Counted from the stretch's first letter, positions 1 through 13,516 are shown. The stretch is 64,000 bases of DNA from Phragmites australis (GCF_958298935.1 NC_084924.1:33267819-33331818); one strand, 5' to 3'. Program-made: numbers and translations. The notes: generated by a model not told the origin, from the letters alone.

Positions 1-154
1 GTTAGCACTGATAGCAAGCCTTAGCATCAGCATCATGCATTCTAACATTGGCAACAATATTTACACCTCTTAGCATTGATGCTAAATCATTTTTCTCTTT
101 CTTAGCTTCTCACTAGCACCCATGACATGCCTCCTCTTTTTTTATTACGCGGAT

Positions 155-177
155 GACACACACACACACACACACAT
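155..177. repeat. (CA)n microsatellite
   Basis: A run of about ten CA dinucleotides is visible. It is a simple sequence repeat with no coding content. Confidence 0.9.
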
Positions 178-2041
178 TATACACACCAGCGAGTGCACAT
201 CTTATCACACACCTACATATAAAACTATTAAAGCACTCGCTTCTGTGCAAATCATGGGCACTAGGATTTAAACTCTAGTGGATGGAGTTGTACTCTCACG
301 TCTCCAACATCACACCAAGAGGTGGTTCTTGATGTGCGTGTTCTTAACCACCACCCCTGCCCTCTCTCACCTTTTTTCCTCTTAGCCTCTGCAATCATCA
401 CTGCAAAATCAAATAAGAAACTAAATAAAATATTATACTATTTTGTAGTATCCACCTTGCAATTTAATGAGCCCACAATGTTATCTACTCAATCTTTCAT
501 ATTGAAATAGATGAAGTCATTTGAAATGAGGATTATATGTGATGTAAGAATTCAACAAAGTTAACATGATCAACTAACTAGCTCGTACAATCACAAGTTA
601 GCCCTTACATCTTAGAATTGGCAAAGAACCAAAGCAATTGGTAGACTGGTTGGGTGGCCTGATCCGAGTATATCGGTTGGGGGTCTATCAACCTATTGTA
701 GAGTGACTTCCCGATTGGTGTACAATAATAACTGTACTCCACAAGAACCGGTTCGACAAAGGCAACTATTGTGAGCCGCTTCAAGTGACAATTGCCACCC
801 TTCTGGGGACTATCTGAATGCTAAGCGTAGCAACGAAGGACAAGACAAAAGCATTCCAACACAAGCCTCGATATTCTACAAATTTAGCATTCTGACACAA
901 GCCACGAAATTCTATATATTTAGGCCCCATGTAGTAGATTTCTTTGAATTAATAGGTTTATCATTTCACAAAGAGTGTATTGAATAGAACAACTACAATG
1001 GATATACACTAAATTGCTAAAATCATGGGGTAATTATAGTTGAATTTGCAAAAATGGATCAATGCCTGAATGTATTATGTCGATACAGATAGAAGGAAAT
1101 ATAGGAAGATGCAAATCCTATATTACAGGAATAAAAAATATGTGTACAAATCCATGTAGAACTAATTATCCAATTAACACCTTAGCCAAGATGAAATAAA
1201 TAGTTATAACACAAAAGCACATTGCTAAGGTCATTGATTTTCAATCTTCCCTTTTTTTGGCAATTAATGACAACACCAACCAAAGCAAGAGATAAAAATA
1301 GAATTAATTAGAACTACTTGCTTGGATGCATGATAAGAGCAAGAATTGAAGATACCAATTGAAAATACAATGAAATATGCATATACCTTTGCTTACCTCA
1401 ATCTTACCTATTTCTTTTATCTTTCATCCCTTTTATGGTTATAATGAATATAAGGCTCTCCCTTAATACGTTGATCATTTCTTCTCTCCCTTTGGTCCAA
1501 TCATGCAAGTGCTCCTGATACCAAATTGAAATGAACCTTACTTCTTTTGGTCACAATGATTCTCTCTCTTTGAATTCAAATACCAAAATGGAAAACATAA
1601 AAAGCACAAGGATGAGCTTGACAAATCATGATCCTTCGGATGTAGATGGCATATGAATCAAAACTCATGAAGCCTTGTAACATAGACTGAACTCCCCCTA
1701 AAAGTTGTGCATACATATAGTGGAATACACAATTCAACATTTAAGTCAAGTGACGAAATTTAAGCTATAGTATGGAAGGTAGCTAGATAAATGATACGGA
1801 TGATAATGACGATAAAAGTGGTGCAAAAATTGATTCCTTGATGGTGAGTGTGACCAAATCTCTTGCTAAAGATTACATCATCGTCGTCGTCATCGCTTAA
1901 GCTTGAGATTGATGCTTGATCATCCTCTACATCCACTCACTTGACAATACTTGTGAGTGCCTTTTCTCTCTCCCTTTCCTACTCTTCTCATTCTTTTTTT
2001 TTCCTTGAGCTTGTCCTGCTTCTTCTTCTTGGCAATATATG

Positions 2042-2084
2042 GGCAATACTCCATGTGGTGCCCTCTTTCTTTACATCTAAGACA
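2042..2084 (-). pseudogene. Gag zinc-knuckle remnant
   Basis: The minus-strand reading gives C-X2-C-X4-H-X4-C within about 14 codons, with basic residues on both sides. This is the nucleic-acid-binding knuckle of retrotransposon Gag. No long frame surrounds it, so it is a relic. Confidence 0.6.
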
Positions 2085-2409
2085 TTCTTATTCCTTTTCT
2101 ATCTCCTCATAGATGTGAAGATGACCAATCTCTTGCCTCTGTTACTAAAGATTACATCATTGTTGTTGTTGTTGGCAGGGTGGGGGCATGTTCCCCCACC
2201 ATTGGTATTGGTGGCGATACATAGGATTAAACTCTGCAAGAACTTGGATCCATAACCACATGTTATAGTGCACTAAATCTTGTAATGCTTAGCAACAAGA
2301 CCTATCTATTATCTTAGTAATGTAAAGTTAAAATGAGTCACCTTCTTCATTTTCAATGTGTATAAATCACCACATTGACACCAACAAATTTGCTAATCTA
2401 TGATGAAAA

Positions 2410-2650
2410 CTATATGACAATGTTGTAAATCGTCATTGATTTATAATGTTTTTTTCTAGAAAGTGTCATAAAAAATTAATTTGGGGCTGTAACCCTGTAT
2501 TTTAGTGACGAATAGTGGTACAACGGTTACGCAGGCCAAACAAAACTTGTCACAGACTGATACACCAAAGTGTTGTGATGAAACAATTTTGTCATAAGAG
2601 TTCAGTTAGCACATGTGACAAAGTTCTATTGTCATAAAATTCTGGCGTGG
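2410..2650. repeat. CACTA-like subterminal repeat region
   Basis: Several variants of a TGTCATA / TGACAAA motif in both orientations are clustered here (for example near 2416, 2466, 2556, 2592, 2617 and 2630). Dense short subterminal repeats in both orientations are typical of CACTA ends, and the cluster lies about 1 kb upstream of the TNP2-like gene. I could not find a convincing CACTA terminal pentamer with a 3-bp target duplication, so the exact end is unknown. Confidence 0.35.
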
Positions 2651-2831
2651 ATAAAGCAAGCATGGCCCACCAGTCAGCCAGGGTCCCACATGTGAGTATG
2701 AGGTGAAAAGTAGGGAGGCATAATAGAGAAAAAACAACCCATCCAAAGGTTGGAACCTAGGACCGATTGGATGAGAAGGGTCAGCACTACCAGTGAGCTA
2801 TGGAGGGAGTTCGAATCCTTGACATTTAAAG

Positions 2832-2833
<2 letters not shown>

Positions 2834-2877
<44 letters not shown>
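2834..2877. repeat. (TA)n microsatellite
   Basis: An uninterrupted TA dinucleotide run of about 22 units is visible. Such tracts are often length-variable. Confidence 0.9.
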
Positions 2878-2881
<4 letters not shown>

Positions 2882-3605
2882 TTATGGCCTACGTGTCAGT
2901 TGCAGGCTAGAGCAACAAGTTTGCTTAATGACTTGTTGAGAAAATAGACCGCGCCCCCAGCGATGAGACGGCAGCACACTCCCTAAAAAAAGAGACGGTG
3001 ATGATGACGGCTCACTCCAGTGGCGCAGACCAAAGGCGATGGTGCACACCTTGCAGCACAGATTTGCGGTGCCCCGTGGCGGCATAGCTAGGTGATGCAT
3101 CCCGACAGAGACAGCGGTGCACCCTGGTGGTACTGCCTTGTGGTGCAAGTTGGCGCAGCAGCCACGCCTCCGGGGCAACACATTAGCCCTGGAAGGGCTT
3201 GTCTTCCTCGATAGCGACGTTTGCCCACGCGACACGTCATCCAGCTGCAGCAGCTGGTCCATTCAATCTTTCAACGAAAGTATGGATGCCCTCCAGTCGG
3301 TATTGGTTTCAGTAACATCCCTTGCTTCTTAGTGCCTAGATTTTGCTTGAATAATGGTGATATTGTAGATTGTTGCACAAGTCTATGTCATTTTAGATAG
3401 TACAATGTTTAATTTGAGTATATTCTAGTAAATAACTGAATTGAGGATGTGTTTGTGGATTTTATGATTTCTTCTGTCAGGGAACCATTTTTTTGTTGAT
3501 TTATGTTGCATAGTACAAAGATTTTATAAAGCATGCATAGTAATATTGATTTATTCTAGGTACTGTAATGAGCTGTTAATTTTTCCTTATTTGAATGTTT
3601 GATAG

Positions 3606-6600
3606 ATGGACAAAAGTTGGATAAATGGTAGAAAATTTAGAAAGGCACATATTGATGGGGTGGCAAGCACATACAATAGGTGGATCCATCATGGAGAAGC
3701 ATTTGATGCTGAAGTTCATGAAAATTCACACCATCAGGATGAACATATTAGTGGTCAAGAGGATGTGGGTTTCAATGAGGATGAAGACACTGATTATAGA
3801 ATTCCTAATATGATAGAGGAGATGTACACAGCTGAAGGCCATGGTGGTGGGCAAATAATGTTTGCAAGTGTAATAGAAGAATTAAAGTGTGCACTTTACC
3901 CTAGATGTGCTGGTTTTACTAGATTTTTATTTGTTGTGAAGTTACTTCGTATAAGTCATTATATCGGATCAACAATTTTACATTTACTGCACTACCGAAG
4001 TTGTTATCTTTACTCTCTTCCAGCATCTTACAATGAAGCAAGGAACTTTCTTCATTCCATTAGACTTGGATATGATTCAATCCATGTGTGCAAGAATAAT
4101 TGTGTCTTGTTTTGGAAGGACTATGTAAAATATGATGAGTGCCCAATATGTGGTGCATCAAGATGGAAAGATGCAGATGGAAGCAAGCGCATTCCTGAGA
4201 AGGTATTGAGACATTTTCCATTGATTCCAAGGCCGAAGAGGATGTTTGCTTCTAAGAAAACAGCAGAGGAGGTACAATGGCACAAGTTGAAGCGACAACC
4301 GGTGGTGAATGAACTTAGCCATCCAGCTCATGGTGAGGCATGGAAATACTTCGATAGAAAATTTGGGTGGTTTGTAGAAGATGCTAGGAACTTGAGACTT
4401 GGCCTGGCAACTGATGGTTTCAATCCATTTGGCAACATAACCTCATACAACATGTGGCCAGTATTTGTTGTGCCTTATAACCTGCCACCATGGGAATGTA
4501 TGGAACAATCCAACTTAATGATGACCTTACTCATCCCTGGTCCGAGTTCTCTAGGAAAGAATTTTGATGTGTTCTTGGAGATTCTCATTGAAGAGTTGCT
4601 TGATCTTTGGAAGGGTGTCCATACTTACGATGCATTTAGTGGTAGAATGTTTGATCTATTATATGGTGCATTCATGATTATGCAGCATTGAGCACATTAT
4701 CGGGGCGAGTCACAAAAGGTTTTTATGCTTATGTACGTTGTGACAAAGATCCTTTCTCAAAGAAAATAAGGAACAAGATATGTTATATTGGGCACCGTTG
4801 TTTCCTTCCATGGGAATACCCATGGAGAAGAAGGAAAGTTTTTAATGGTCAGACTGAAACATGTGAGAAGCCAAGGGAATTTAGTACAGAGAAGCTGCTA
4901 CAGCAACTGGAGAAGGCCAAATATGTTAGACCAGGAAAGCATCCTGGAGGGAAGAAAAGGAAGCGGGGAGTTGATTACCAATGTTGGAGCCGAAGGGTTT
5001 GTTTGTTTGACTTGTCGTATTGGAAAAGTTTGAAGCTGTGGCATAATCTTGATGTCATACACATTGAAAAATATATGTGAAAATCTTCTTGGAACATTTC
5101 TCAACATTGTTGGGAAGACAAAGGACACGCTTAATACTAGGCTTGATTTGGAAGACATGGGCATAAGATCATAGTATCATTTGAAGCATGATGGAGATTC
5201 ATACAGTGTGCCAAATCCTGCTATACAATGTGTAAAAACCAACAGAAGGCATTTTGTGAATTTATAATAGAGGTCAAATTTCCAAATAGATATGCTTCTA
5301 ACTTAGCAAGATGTATTGCTATTGATGGATGCAAACTCCAAGACTGAAAACTCATGATTGTCATATCCTTATCCAAAGGATTTTGTCTACTGTCGTCTGA
5401 GGAATCATAGATAAGGAGATATATGAAGCAATTGTTTATTTGAGAAACTTATTTTGGCAAATATGTTGTAAAAACTATGAAGTTAGTTGTTTTGCATATA
5501 CTGAAAGTTGAGATCCCAATCATTTTTTGCAAGCTTGAGAAAAATTTCCCTCCTGCCTTCTTTGATGTTATGGTGCACTTGGCTGTTTATTTACATGATG
5601 ATGCAATCCTTAGAGGCCCAGTACAATATGGATGGATGTATCCAGTCGAAAGAAGGCTATGTACATTAAAGCATTTTGTGAGATACAGGGCAAGACCTAA
5701 AGGGTCCATTGCAGAAGCATATGTTGCAAATGAGTGCTAGGCATATTGCTCAAGATACTTTGATGATGTTGAGACACGATTGAATTAGAAGGGTAGAAAT
5801 AGATAGCATGTTGATTTAAGAAAAGGTGATCTATCTATTTTCTAGTATGGTGTTGATTTACTTGGAGTCTCGAGGGTTACATATCTTGAAGCTGATTATG
5901 ACAAGATGGTTTGGTATGTGCTAAACAATTGTCCTGAGGTTGAGCCATATATGGAGTATGTAATCCCTTGTACACTTCTGATTTTTTTTATACAACCTAT
6001 GATTTAAGTCTAATTTTGAATTAACTATGGTATTGCATGCTATGCAGGCAAGAGTTAGTGAATGATGGTACTCAAGATCTTTAAATAAGGCATGAGAAGG
6101 CATTTGCCACATGGTTTAAGAAGCATGTGAGTTTTTCTGCACAAATTTTGATGAAACTACGATCGGTTGTATATAGGTGTTCACCATGTTGCATATTTTT
6201 GTTGTACAGATTGCAACACTATGTTATGTGATGGAAGAAAAGGTTAGTGATGACCTATATGCATTGGCATGCGAACCAGATCTGTGAGTTTGATTATATT
6301 CAGCATGTATTGTTGACGGTGTTCGGTATCACACACTTGATCGTGAGAAAAATAGAAAGACACAGAACAATGGAGTTATGGTTGAAGGTACACATAATGG
6401 AGAAAATATTAATTTTTATGGTTGTCTCAAAGAAATTATTTAGTTGCAGTATAACTCAAGTTTGGACATCAATCGATCAGTTGTTTTATTTCGGTATGAC
6501 TGATATGATCTGGAAGGAAAGAAGGCAAGGATTAAAGATGATGGATACTTCAAAAGCATTAACAATGGAAGTTACTGGTAAAAAAAATGATCTTTTCATT

Positions 6601-6987
6601 CTAGCACAACAAGCAAAAAAATGTAATATACTTGCCATACACCAAGTATGGTGGAAACTGGAGAGTTATGCAAAAATTTGACATAGGCATGTGTGGAGTG
6701 TCACTGAAACTAACATGGAGTCAGGACCCACTGGCAGTGGACTTGCATACCAAGATGATGACTCTGATATATGTCAAGTGCAAGTTAATGTAGACAGTTA
6801 GGAGAATCCAAGTCCAACCGTTGAGGAGTGTAGTATCGTTCCTTTAAGTGTAGTTTATGACCTTCGCAAACAAAGTGAGGCTGCATTGGATTAAAGCGAC
6901 TCTGATGATGAGGACAAAACTAACTGGCAGTATGCTAGTGAGAATGAAAGTCTCATTATTCTTGACGATGATAGTGATGATGAGTAA
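3606..6987 (+). pseudogene. CACTA (En/Spm) transposase, TNP2-like, degenerate
   Basis: The first open stretch (3606-4691, 361 codons) starts MDKSWINGRKF, the usual start of the transposase-associated domain of plant TNP2 proteins. It continues through an acidic spacer to a zinc-type CPICGASRW motif and the start of the Transposase_21 region. The frame then shifts (4688-5080). A DUF4218-type block follows at 5477-5740 (KLEKNFPPAFFDVMVHL, then GPVQYGWMYPVERRLCTLK). A DUF4216-type block lies at about 6360-6720 (VEGTHNGENINFYG, then a DINRSVVLF-like motif), recovered only by switching frames around in-frame stops. The reading ends in an acidic tail near 6987. Domain order matches the family, but several stops and frameshifts make it non-functional as it stands. 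Confidence 0.85.
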
Positions 6988-7199
6988 CTTGTGATGTGGT
7001 ATTTTTGTTCACAGTATGTATTCGTACTGTTGGTGTCCTAAATTTTAACTCTGTGTTAATTGAGATGTGAACTCGGTAGTGATATTTGTAACTAAGATGC
7101 AAACTCAGTATGAACTCATTTGTGATGTAGTACCGGTGAATGCAATTTGTTTCTGAGATGTGAACTCAATTGATTATATTTTGTAGATGTCATAATACT

Positions 7200-7315
7200 A
7201 TAACCCGATGTTAATATCGCCTGCAGTGCCATTTGGTGATTTGTTCAGTGATTTGTCTGTTGAACACATCGAATCATCCGGTGTTAATATCGCCTGCAGT
7301 GCCATTTGTCTCTAC
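7200..7315. repeat. Direct repeat of about 33 bp, two copies
   Basis: The text 'gttaatatcgcctgcagtgc' followed by 'catttg' occurs at about 7210 and again at about 7282, each in a CCGGTG-rich context. The surrounding 7000-7640 contains many 'ccggtg' phrases that resemble LTR or element-end sequence in grasses. No gene is visible here; the region links the CACTA gene and the next retroelement ORF. Confidence 0.6.
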
Positions 7316-7982
7316 TATGTCTTTATCCGGTGCTTTATCTAGTGTTACTCAGTAGACAATTCGGTATTGTCATTATTTTGTGCACTGTATTTGGATTCTG
7401 TGTATTTGTTCGGTGTTTATTTTTGAAAATCAGCATAATGTCCGTTGAGTAGAACCATGTTTCAGTGCCTTTATCCGGTGATTTGTCTGGTGATTACGTC
7501 CTATCGTCCGGTGTTCATTGTCTCATTTGAGAACTATTCCCCGAGCTCTCTGACTCTTTGCTCGATGTTTTCTCCAATGTGGTCAGTAGACCTTTCGGTG
7601 TTAGCACTTTTTGCGGCCCCACATGTCATATCGTTTGACTCATCTTGACCGGCCATTCCATATTCCACCGGGGGGTCCGCCTCACCACCCTCTCCCACCT
7701 CCGGCCATCCTCGCCTCCATCGGATGCCTTCACCGCACGGAATCACCACTGCCACCGACTAACCCTAGCCCTAGGGTTTCACCACCGCCAGGCTTCTCTG
7801 CCGTGTTTCGGTCACTCCACCATCGATTCCAATTTCATTGAATTGGATGCAATGCGCCTTGTTGTTAACTCTAATTCTTGCCTTTTGCTCAATTGTGCCT
7901 CATGCTTATCCTTACTTACATTTCATATATGTGTATTAGCTCAGACATATTTTTTGTTGACCTTCTACTATATCTCTTGCAG

Positions 7983-10900
7983 ATGAGTCGTGATCCGAGA
8001 AAGAGAAAGGGAAAGGAGATTGAGGTGCCTAACGCAAAGAAAATAAAGGCACAGACACGGGGTGGTGGTGCCATTCGGATTTGAGGATCTCAGGCGACTC
8101 TTGCAGCCACAACTCATGTTCAGAGGATCTAGAGAGCTAGGGGGAGTACACAACAGGACGGTCAGACACCTCTCTCAGCTCCTTGTCGTTCTGGCCATGT
8201 GCATACATGGGGTGGGTAGGAGGGTAGTGAGGAGGAGCAGGAGGCAATACAATCAGATGAATCAGAGGTCCTATTGCATGATCTGAGGGTATATACCTCC
8301 AATAGGATCAAGAGGCTAGGACTTATGCCAGTTGATGAGTGGTTTCCACAAGGTCATGATACTCAAGCCAATCCGAGGTGTTGGACTCTACTTCAGGAGA
8401 GTTTTCTATGTCTCCTACAAGTTGATGCACATCAAGCTCTTTGACCACAAGGCACTGTATTGGGGTGGTATGTACAGAGCCTCGAGAGGTGTGAACATAC
8501 ATGTATACTTTGATCCCTTCCCTAGATTGACTGCTTTGCTTTCAGATCATGACAGATTTATTGAGGATTGGGTCAGAGTTTTATATGCTACAGTCTGGAT
8601 TCCTGAGAGTCGAGATTATATTCAGTTCATGTTTGATGGCTGGCAGTTCAGACTCTACAGACCCCAGCTAGCTCAGATGCTTGGAGTTGAGGAGAGTGAC
8701 ATGTCTCTACACAACATAGTCTATGGGGATGCTAATCCACCTCGCTGTGCTTTGGTTGGTGGTAACTTCCCTATGAACAATCAGATGCATCCACTTTTTC
8801 AACAGCCACTCTATGCTGGATTGAACCGCTCGCCTTACTTGCTTATTCCTTAGACGAAGGTGGTTCACCTAGCAATGAGGAGGAGCTTGTTGCCACAGAT
8901 CAGCAATGCCGAGGCCATCACTAGTCTTCAGCAGTGGCATCTTCTGTCCATCCTCAGTCATGACCAGTTTGATATTGTGGACTTTCTTATTTGTGAAATT
9001 GAGGACGTGATCTTCGGTGGCATGGCTCAACATCAGCCATACGCTCACTTCATCTCATACATTCTGAGCTAGCTTTGCCACCAAGAGTACATGCAGGTGT
9101 ACCAATCGTCCAGGACACATTTCCACCCTAATAGGCCATCCGCACTAGGAGACAGACACCATGGACAAAAGGCCATGAGGCAGGCCCAGGAGTAGCTCAT
9201 TGAGGTGGAGCATGAGATAGCTTCTCAGGAGGACCAAGCACTTGCAGAGGTAGAGACACAGTCGCCTACTTACTTTGATGTGGACCTTGACAATGACAGT
9301 GATAATGATGACGTTGAGTATCTACCTCCTATCAGCAGCACACATGACCACGAGGCTGGTGGCTCGCACTCTGCAACACCAGCTTTAGCACCGTCACTGC
9401 CTACAGTCACTGCTGCCATAGCTAGTCAGCCGTCAGAGCTTGCCGCTTTTCTTAAGAGACTGATTGAGGGTCAGCAACACCAGGTTGAGCACACCCAACA
9501 TTTGGAGGAGTGTTAGGCACATCAAGAGGAGTGACAGACATCTTTGCTAGAGTAGTTGACGCAGCGGCAAGAGGTGTCACTTGCAGCAGTTCAACATTCC
9601 ATGATCAACATGTTCTCGATCTTCTCTGGCTGCATCAGTCATGTGCACCAGTAGATCAGATTACCACCACCTTAGTTTGCAGTGCCAACACTTGGTCCAG
9701 CTCCATCTTTGACTCCACCACTGACTACTATTGGCGGGTCAATCCTGACGCCCCTGTCTTCGATCCCACTGTTTCTGTTTCTTCTGACAGAGTTGTTGCC
9801 TTGACCAGGTGGACCCTTTTTACAGCCAATTACCTCTCAAGTGTCCTCTCCTCTGTCTATAGCTCCACTCACTTTTGAGGAGACACCTCGGTCGACTCTG
9901 CCTGGTCTGAGTGCCACAGTTCATCCCACACCTCCAGTTCAGCAGTCTGAGTTTGGACTTAGCTCGACAGAATTAACACTTAGGCCTGTGAACGCGCAGA
10001 TAGCCAAGGAGATGGCCACATAGAGTGTTGTGGTTTCTAGCTCCAAGTCACCCACTTCTCCAGTACTTGTGGTATCTGTCTCAGTGGCTCCTGATGTTAG
10101 TACTTCTATCTCAACGATCGCACCTACTCCTGCACCTGCTCCGGAGGATCCTGTTGTGGCGATCGCATTACTCCTGCACTTAGTGTCAGTGCACCTACTT
10201 TGGAGGATCCTATTGTGGTGACAATACCTACTTTGCTCCTGTTGTCAGTGCACTTGCTCCAAAGGATCTTGTTGTGGCGACTGCACCTACTTCCTCTGTG
10301 AGACCTTCGTCTCCTGACTTCGATGCCCTTTCTGCTTCTAACAAGGTTGAGCATGACTCTGGCTTCGGCTCTAGTTCTAGGTTCGAGGTTCATCCTTTCA
10401 CCGCCACAACAATGCCTCTTTCTTCTTCGGCCCTGAATTCCAAAGAGGTAGATATTTAGGGGGAGTAGAGGGAGCAGAGTGCTAGATATGTGATATCTTA
10501 TGTTGTTTTCATGTATGGACAAGCTATTTTTATTTGTGGATAAGTAATGTAATGTGTCTTGTACCGATTTAACCTGGCCTTTGTGCTCAACTGCTAACTT
10601 TAGGCCTCTCAACCTCCGAGGTGGGGCAGAAGGTGGGATCATGGAGCATCGACCTCAACCTTGTTTCGGAGTTGGCACCGTCAGATGACTCTTTGACATA
10701 ATGGCCTTCCAGTGATGATGTGAAGGAGGAACAAGAAGCAACGGCCCATAAGCGTGCATAGGAGGAGGAGGATCAGAGGCTGGCCCATCAGCTGTGTGCT
10801 ACGAAGGACCAAGAAGCAGCATCCCATAAGCATGCCCACGAGGAGGAGGACGAGAGTGTGGCCCTTTAGCACGTTGTGGATGACCACAAGAGGGTGGCCC

Positions 10901-11219
10901 ATCAGTGCGCTGCGGAGGAGGCCGAAGGCTCAAACCGTAGTGGCGTTCAGGCATCGGACTTTGATGTCTTTGACACGTCAGCGAGCCTAGAGCATAGGCG
11001 ACACTGCGGTTGATCAAGAGTGGCCAGGTCCTCCGCTCCACCACCATCACCCCTCCCCTCACCCCCGGTGTCCTCGAACATACAAAAGCCATTAGCCATC
11101 TGTTTAGAGATGTGGTGCTCATTGCAGGAGAGGTAGAGGGATACCGGACTGACTCAACTCGACCGACTTTTCAGGGGGTGACCTGTGAGAACTATTATTT
11201 ATATATGTTTGTTTGTTGA
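7983..11219 (+). pseudogene. Retrotransposon ORF1-like protein, broken
   Basis: An N-terminal basic stretch (MSRDPRKRKGKEIEV) starts at 7983. The best-conserved part is a single frame from 8332 to 9516 (395 codons) with only three in-frame stops (8851-8853, 9070-9072 and about 9193). It contains FIEDWVRVLYATVWIPE and then LYRPQLAQMLGV, resembling the plant retrotransposon ORF-1 or 'putative plant transposon protein' families found in Athila-like and other grass elements. Downstream pieces are proline/serine-rich (9500-10460). They are followed by a Glu/Ala-rich stretch with repeated 'AHKRA' and 'AHQ' phrases (10680-11000). No reverse transcriptase or integrase was seen. The exact family is uncertain; this is not a host gene. 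Confidence 0.6.
10126..10295 (+). repeat. Tandem repeat, about 60-bp unit, three copies
   Basis: Three imperfect copies share the phrases 'cctactcctgcacctgctcc' and 'gaggatcctgttgtggcgat'. They lie inside the Pro/Thr-rich part of the retroelement ORF, so copy-number change would alter a low-complexity protein segment. Confidence 0.65.
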
Positions 11220-11572
11220 TACATATGACTTTTAATATGTGTTTACTCGAATATGGCCAAGAATGTGAGGACCGTACCCAAGTTTGAAGAACTAGGGAAA
11301 AAAGCAGAACAAAAAGAAAAACTGTATTGATAAGAGATTGATTGTGTGTTGTTTCAATTGGCCTACACCCCTTTAGCTATTTATGAGGGGCGGAATGGAC
11401 TTCTCCATCAAGGATTGGACTCTATCTCATCCTTAAATCGAGTCTCTAGCTATTTCCTAAAATAACTTGGCCAAAACATCCCAACCATGCGGGATTGTCC
11501 AACCCAACAAGCCTCCCACGTAGGGGGACGCATTTATATGCCATAAACAAGTCGTATTCGGTCAATAATATG

Positions 11573-13308
11573 AAAGAGTCCAAATAGAACACAAAAACCA
11601 AACCAATCTGAATCAAAATGTGCACATCGGATTAATCCGTGTGAAAAATATGCTATCACAGGACTATCCGGTAAATGCAATCTTCAGAAACCCTAGACTT
11701 CAAGCTTTGTTCTCACTAGATAAATCGGTGTGAACAAAATGTTAGCGCCAGAGTTTTATGTTTACGTCATACAATTACTCAGAAGCGTTTCAAAAAATCC
11801 TTTTTAACAGCGAATGTTCCTATGACCTAACGGAGTTTTGATCTTTGTCTGGTGTTCACAATCTTCCATTGCAACTTCTCTCCTCCATCTTCTATACACT
11901 AGATGATCTAGTGATGGCACTTGAATATTCACCGGACTAAGAGTTAGAGAGTAAACTCTAATTTGAACTCATCAGATGATCCTTCATTTAAAACAAGCTA
12001 TCATTGGATTATCTGGTGTTCACATTAATTTTGACCGAGCCAAATTTGAGTGTCAACACTAGTTTATAAGCCCTAATCCCCTAATTCCGTAGTTCTACAA
12101 TTAGGGATGAAACAGATGGGAAAACCCTCTAACCATTTTTACTTTCACATTTTCTCAGCCAGACGGAAACGGAAACGGGATAGGTGAGAACAGAAATGGT
12201 CGGGACATAATCGGAGGGTAAAAAACGAACCAATCCAATCAAAAAAATACCGGTACCTGTCGGGAGTTGAAAACACAAAATGGAAACACCGACCCAAAGA
12301 ACCATCAAGACATGTCAACATGTATAAGTTTAACATGATCTTCAGACAACACCAAACTAATAAGTTTAAGGAATCAATTCATTCAGCAAGTCACATGAAA
12401 GTAAAAAATATCATATGATTTTTCGATTCATATGACACATCATTTTTTATCAATACTTACTCAAACAATACAAGATTTGAAGATACAACCACATAAGCCT
12501 TGAAGACTGAGTGGTAGCTTGGTTGGTTGGTTCGCTCGCAGTGGCAGGGACGACCGGTCCTGGGTCGGTGTTTCCATTTTGTGTTTTCGAATCCCGATCG
12601 ATACCGATATTTTTCTGATTGGATTCGTTTGTTTTTGACCCTCTGATTATGTCCCAGCCATTCCCATTCCTACCTATCTCGTTTCTACTTTCGTCCGGCT
12701 GAGAAAATGTGAAAGTAAAAATGGTAGGGGGTTTTCTGACAGTTCCAGTCCGTTTTCATCCCTAATTGTAAAGTATGAACTCTGGAATTAGGGAATTAGC
12801 ACTTATAAACTAGTGTTGACACTCAAATTTGGATCGAGTCAAAATTAATACAACACATCGGATAGTCCCGTGATAGCTTATTTTAAATGCAAGATCATTT
12901 GGTGAGTTCAAATTAGAGTTTACTCTCTGACTTTTAGTCCGGTGAATATTCCGGTGTCATCACTAGATCATATAGTGTATAGAAGATGGAGGAGAGGAGT
13001 TGCAGCAGAAGATTGTGAACACCGGACAAAGAGCAAAACTCCGGTAGGTCATAGGAACATCCGGTGTTAAGAAGGATTTTCTAAAACACTTCTGAGTAAT
13101 TGTACGGCGTAAACATAAAACCCTGGTGCTAGCATTTTGTTCACACTAATTTATCTGGTGAGAACAAAACTTGAAGTCTAGGGTTTCTAAAGATTGTATT
13201 CACCGGATAGTCCGGTGCTAGCATTTTGTTCACACCAATTTATCTGGTGTGCACATTTTTATTTGAACTGGTTTGGTTTATGTGTTCTATTCTAACTTTG
13301 GCAGACTA
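11573..13308. repeat. Large inverted repeat, arms about 730 bp, loop about 255 bp
   Basis: The arm at 11573-12300 is the reverse complement, with scattered mismatches and small indels, of 12556-13308. Anchors visible at both ends are 'gaacacaaaaaccaaacc' (left) with 'ggtttggtttatgtgttc' (right), and 'gtttataagccctaat' with 'gcacttataaactagtg'. At the inner end, 'cacaaaatggaaacaccgac' pairs with 'gtcggtgtttccattttgtg'. The arms contain repeated 'tccggtg' phrases. The loop (12301-12555) is AT-rich without an ORF. The arms could be two related LTRs head to head or the ends of one foldback element. No flanking target duplication was found. Confidence 0.85.
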
Positions 13309-13516
13309 AAGCCGAGAATCTTTAGACGGTGAGGCGGTACCCTAGCCTCGGTCTCCCCTTTCGATCGGCCGAAGTCAATTCTCAAAAATGGTAGGACTTA
13401 GCCTGTTATGAAACAAAGGTTACGAAAAATATTGTATATGTATTTAGATAAAGGGCATAGCCCTCCGCCGTCAAGCTGTGTAAAAAGAAACAAAATACAT
13501 TAATTGCCTGATTATG

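Larger units (their letters stand above)
1..2350 (-). mobile_element. Decayed SIRE-type Ty1/copia retrotransposon remnant
   Basis: Read on the minus strand, 2084 down to 2042 encodes a retroviral-type CCHC zinc knuckle (C-LR-C-KERG-H-HMEY-C, spacing CX2CX4HX4C), followed by a Lys/Arg-rich tail, as in copia Gag. At about 1240 the plus-strand text around 'caatcttcc' followed by 'ggcaattaatgacaa' closely matches the junction between internal region and 3' LTR of the copia element at 45862. Positions 1-1242 are therefore probably 3' LTR sequence and 1243-1830 the spacer before it. Gag lies directly next to that spacer, so pol appears deleted. A short segment ('aaagattacatcat') occurs twice, near 1870 and 2150. 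No intact ORF remains. The family call is by resemblance; the left end lies outside the window. Confidence 0.5.
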
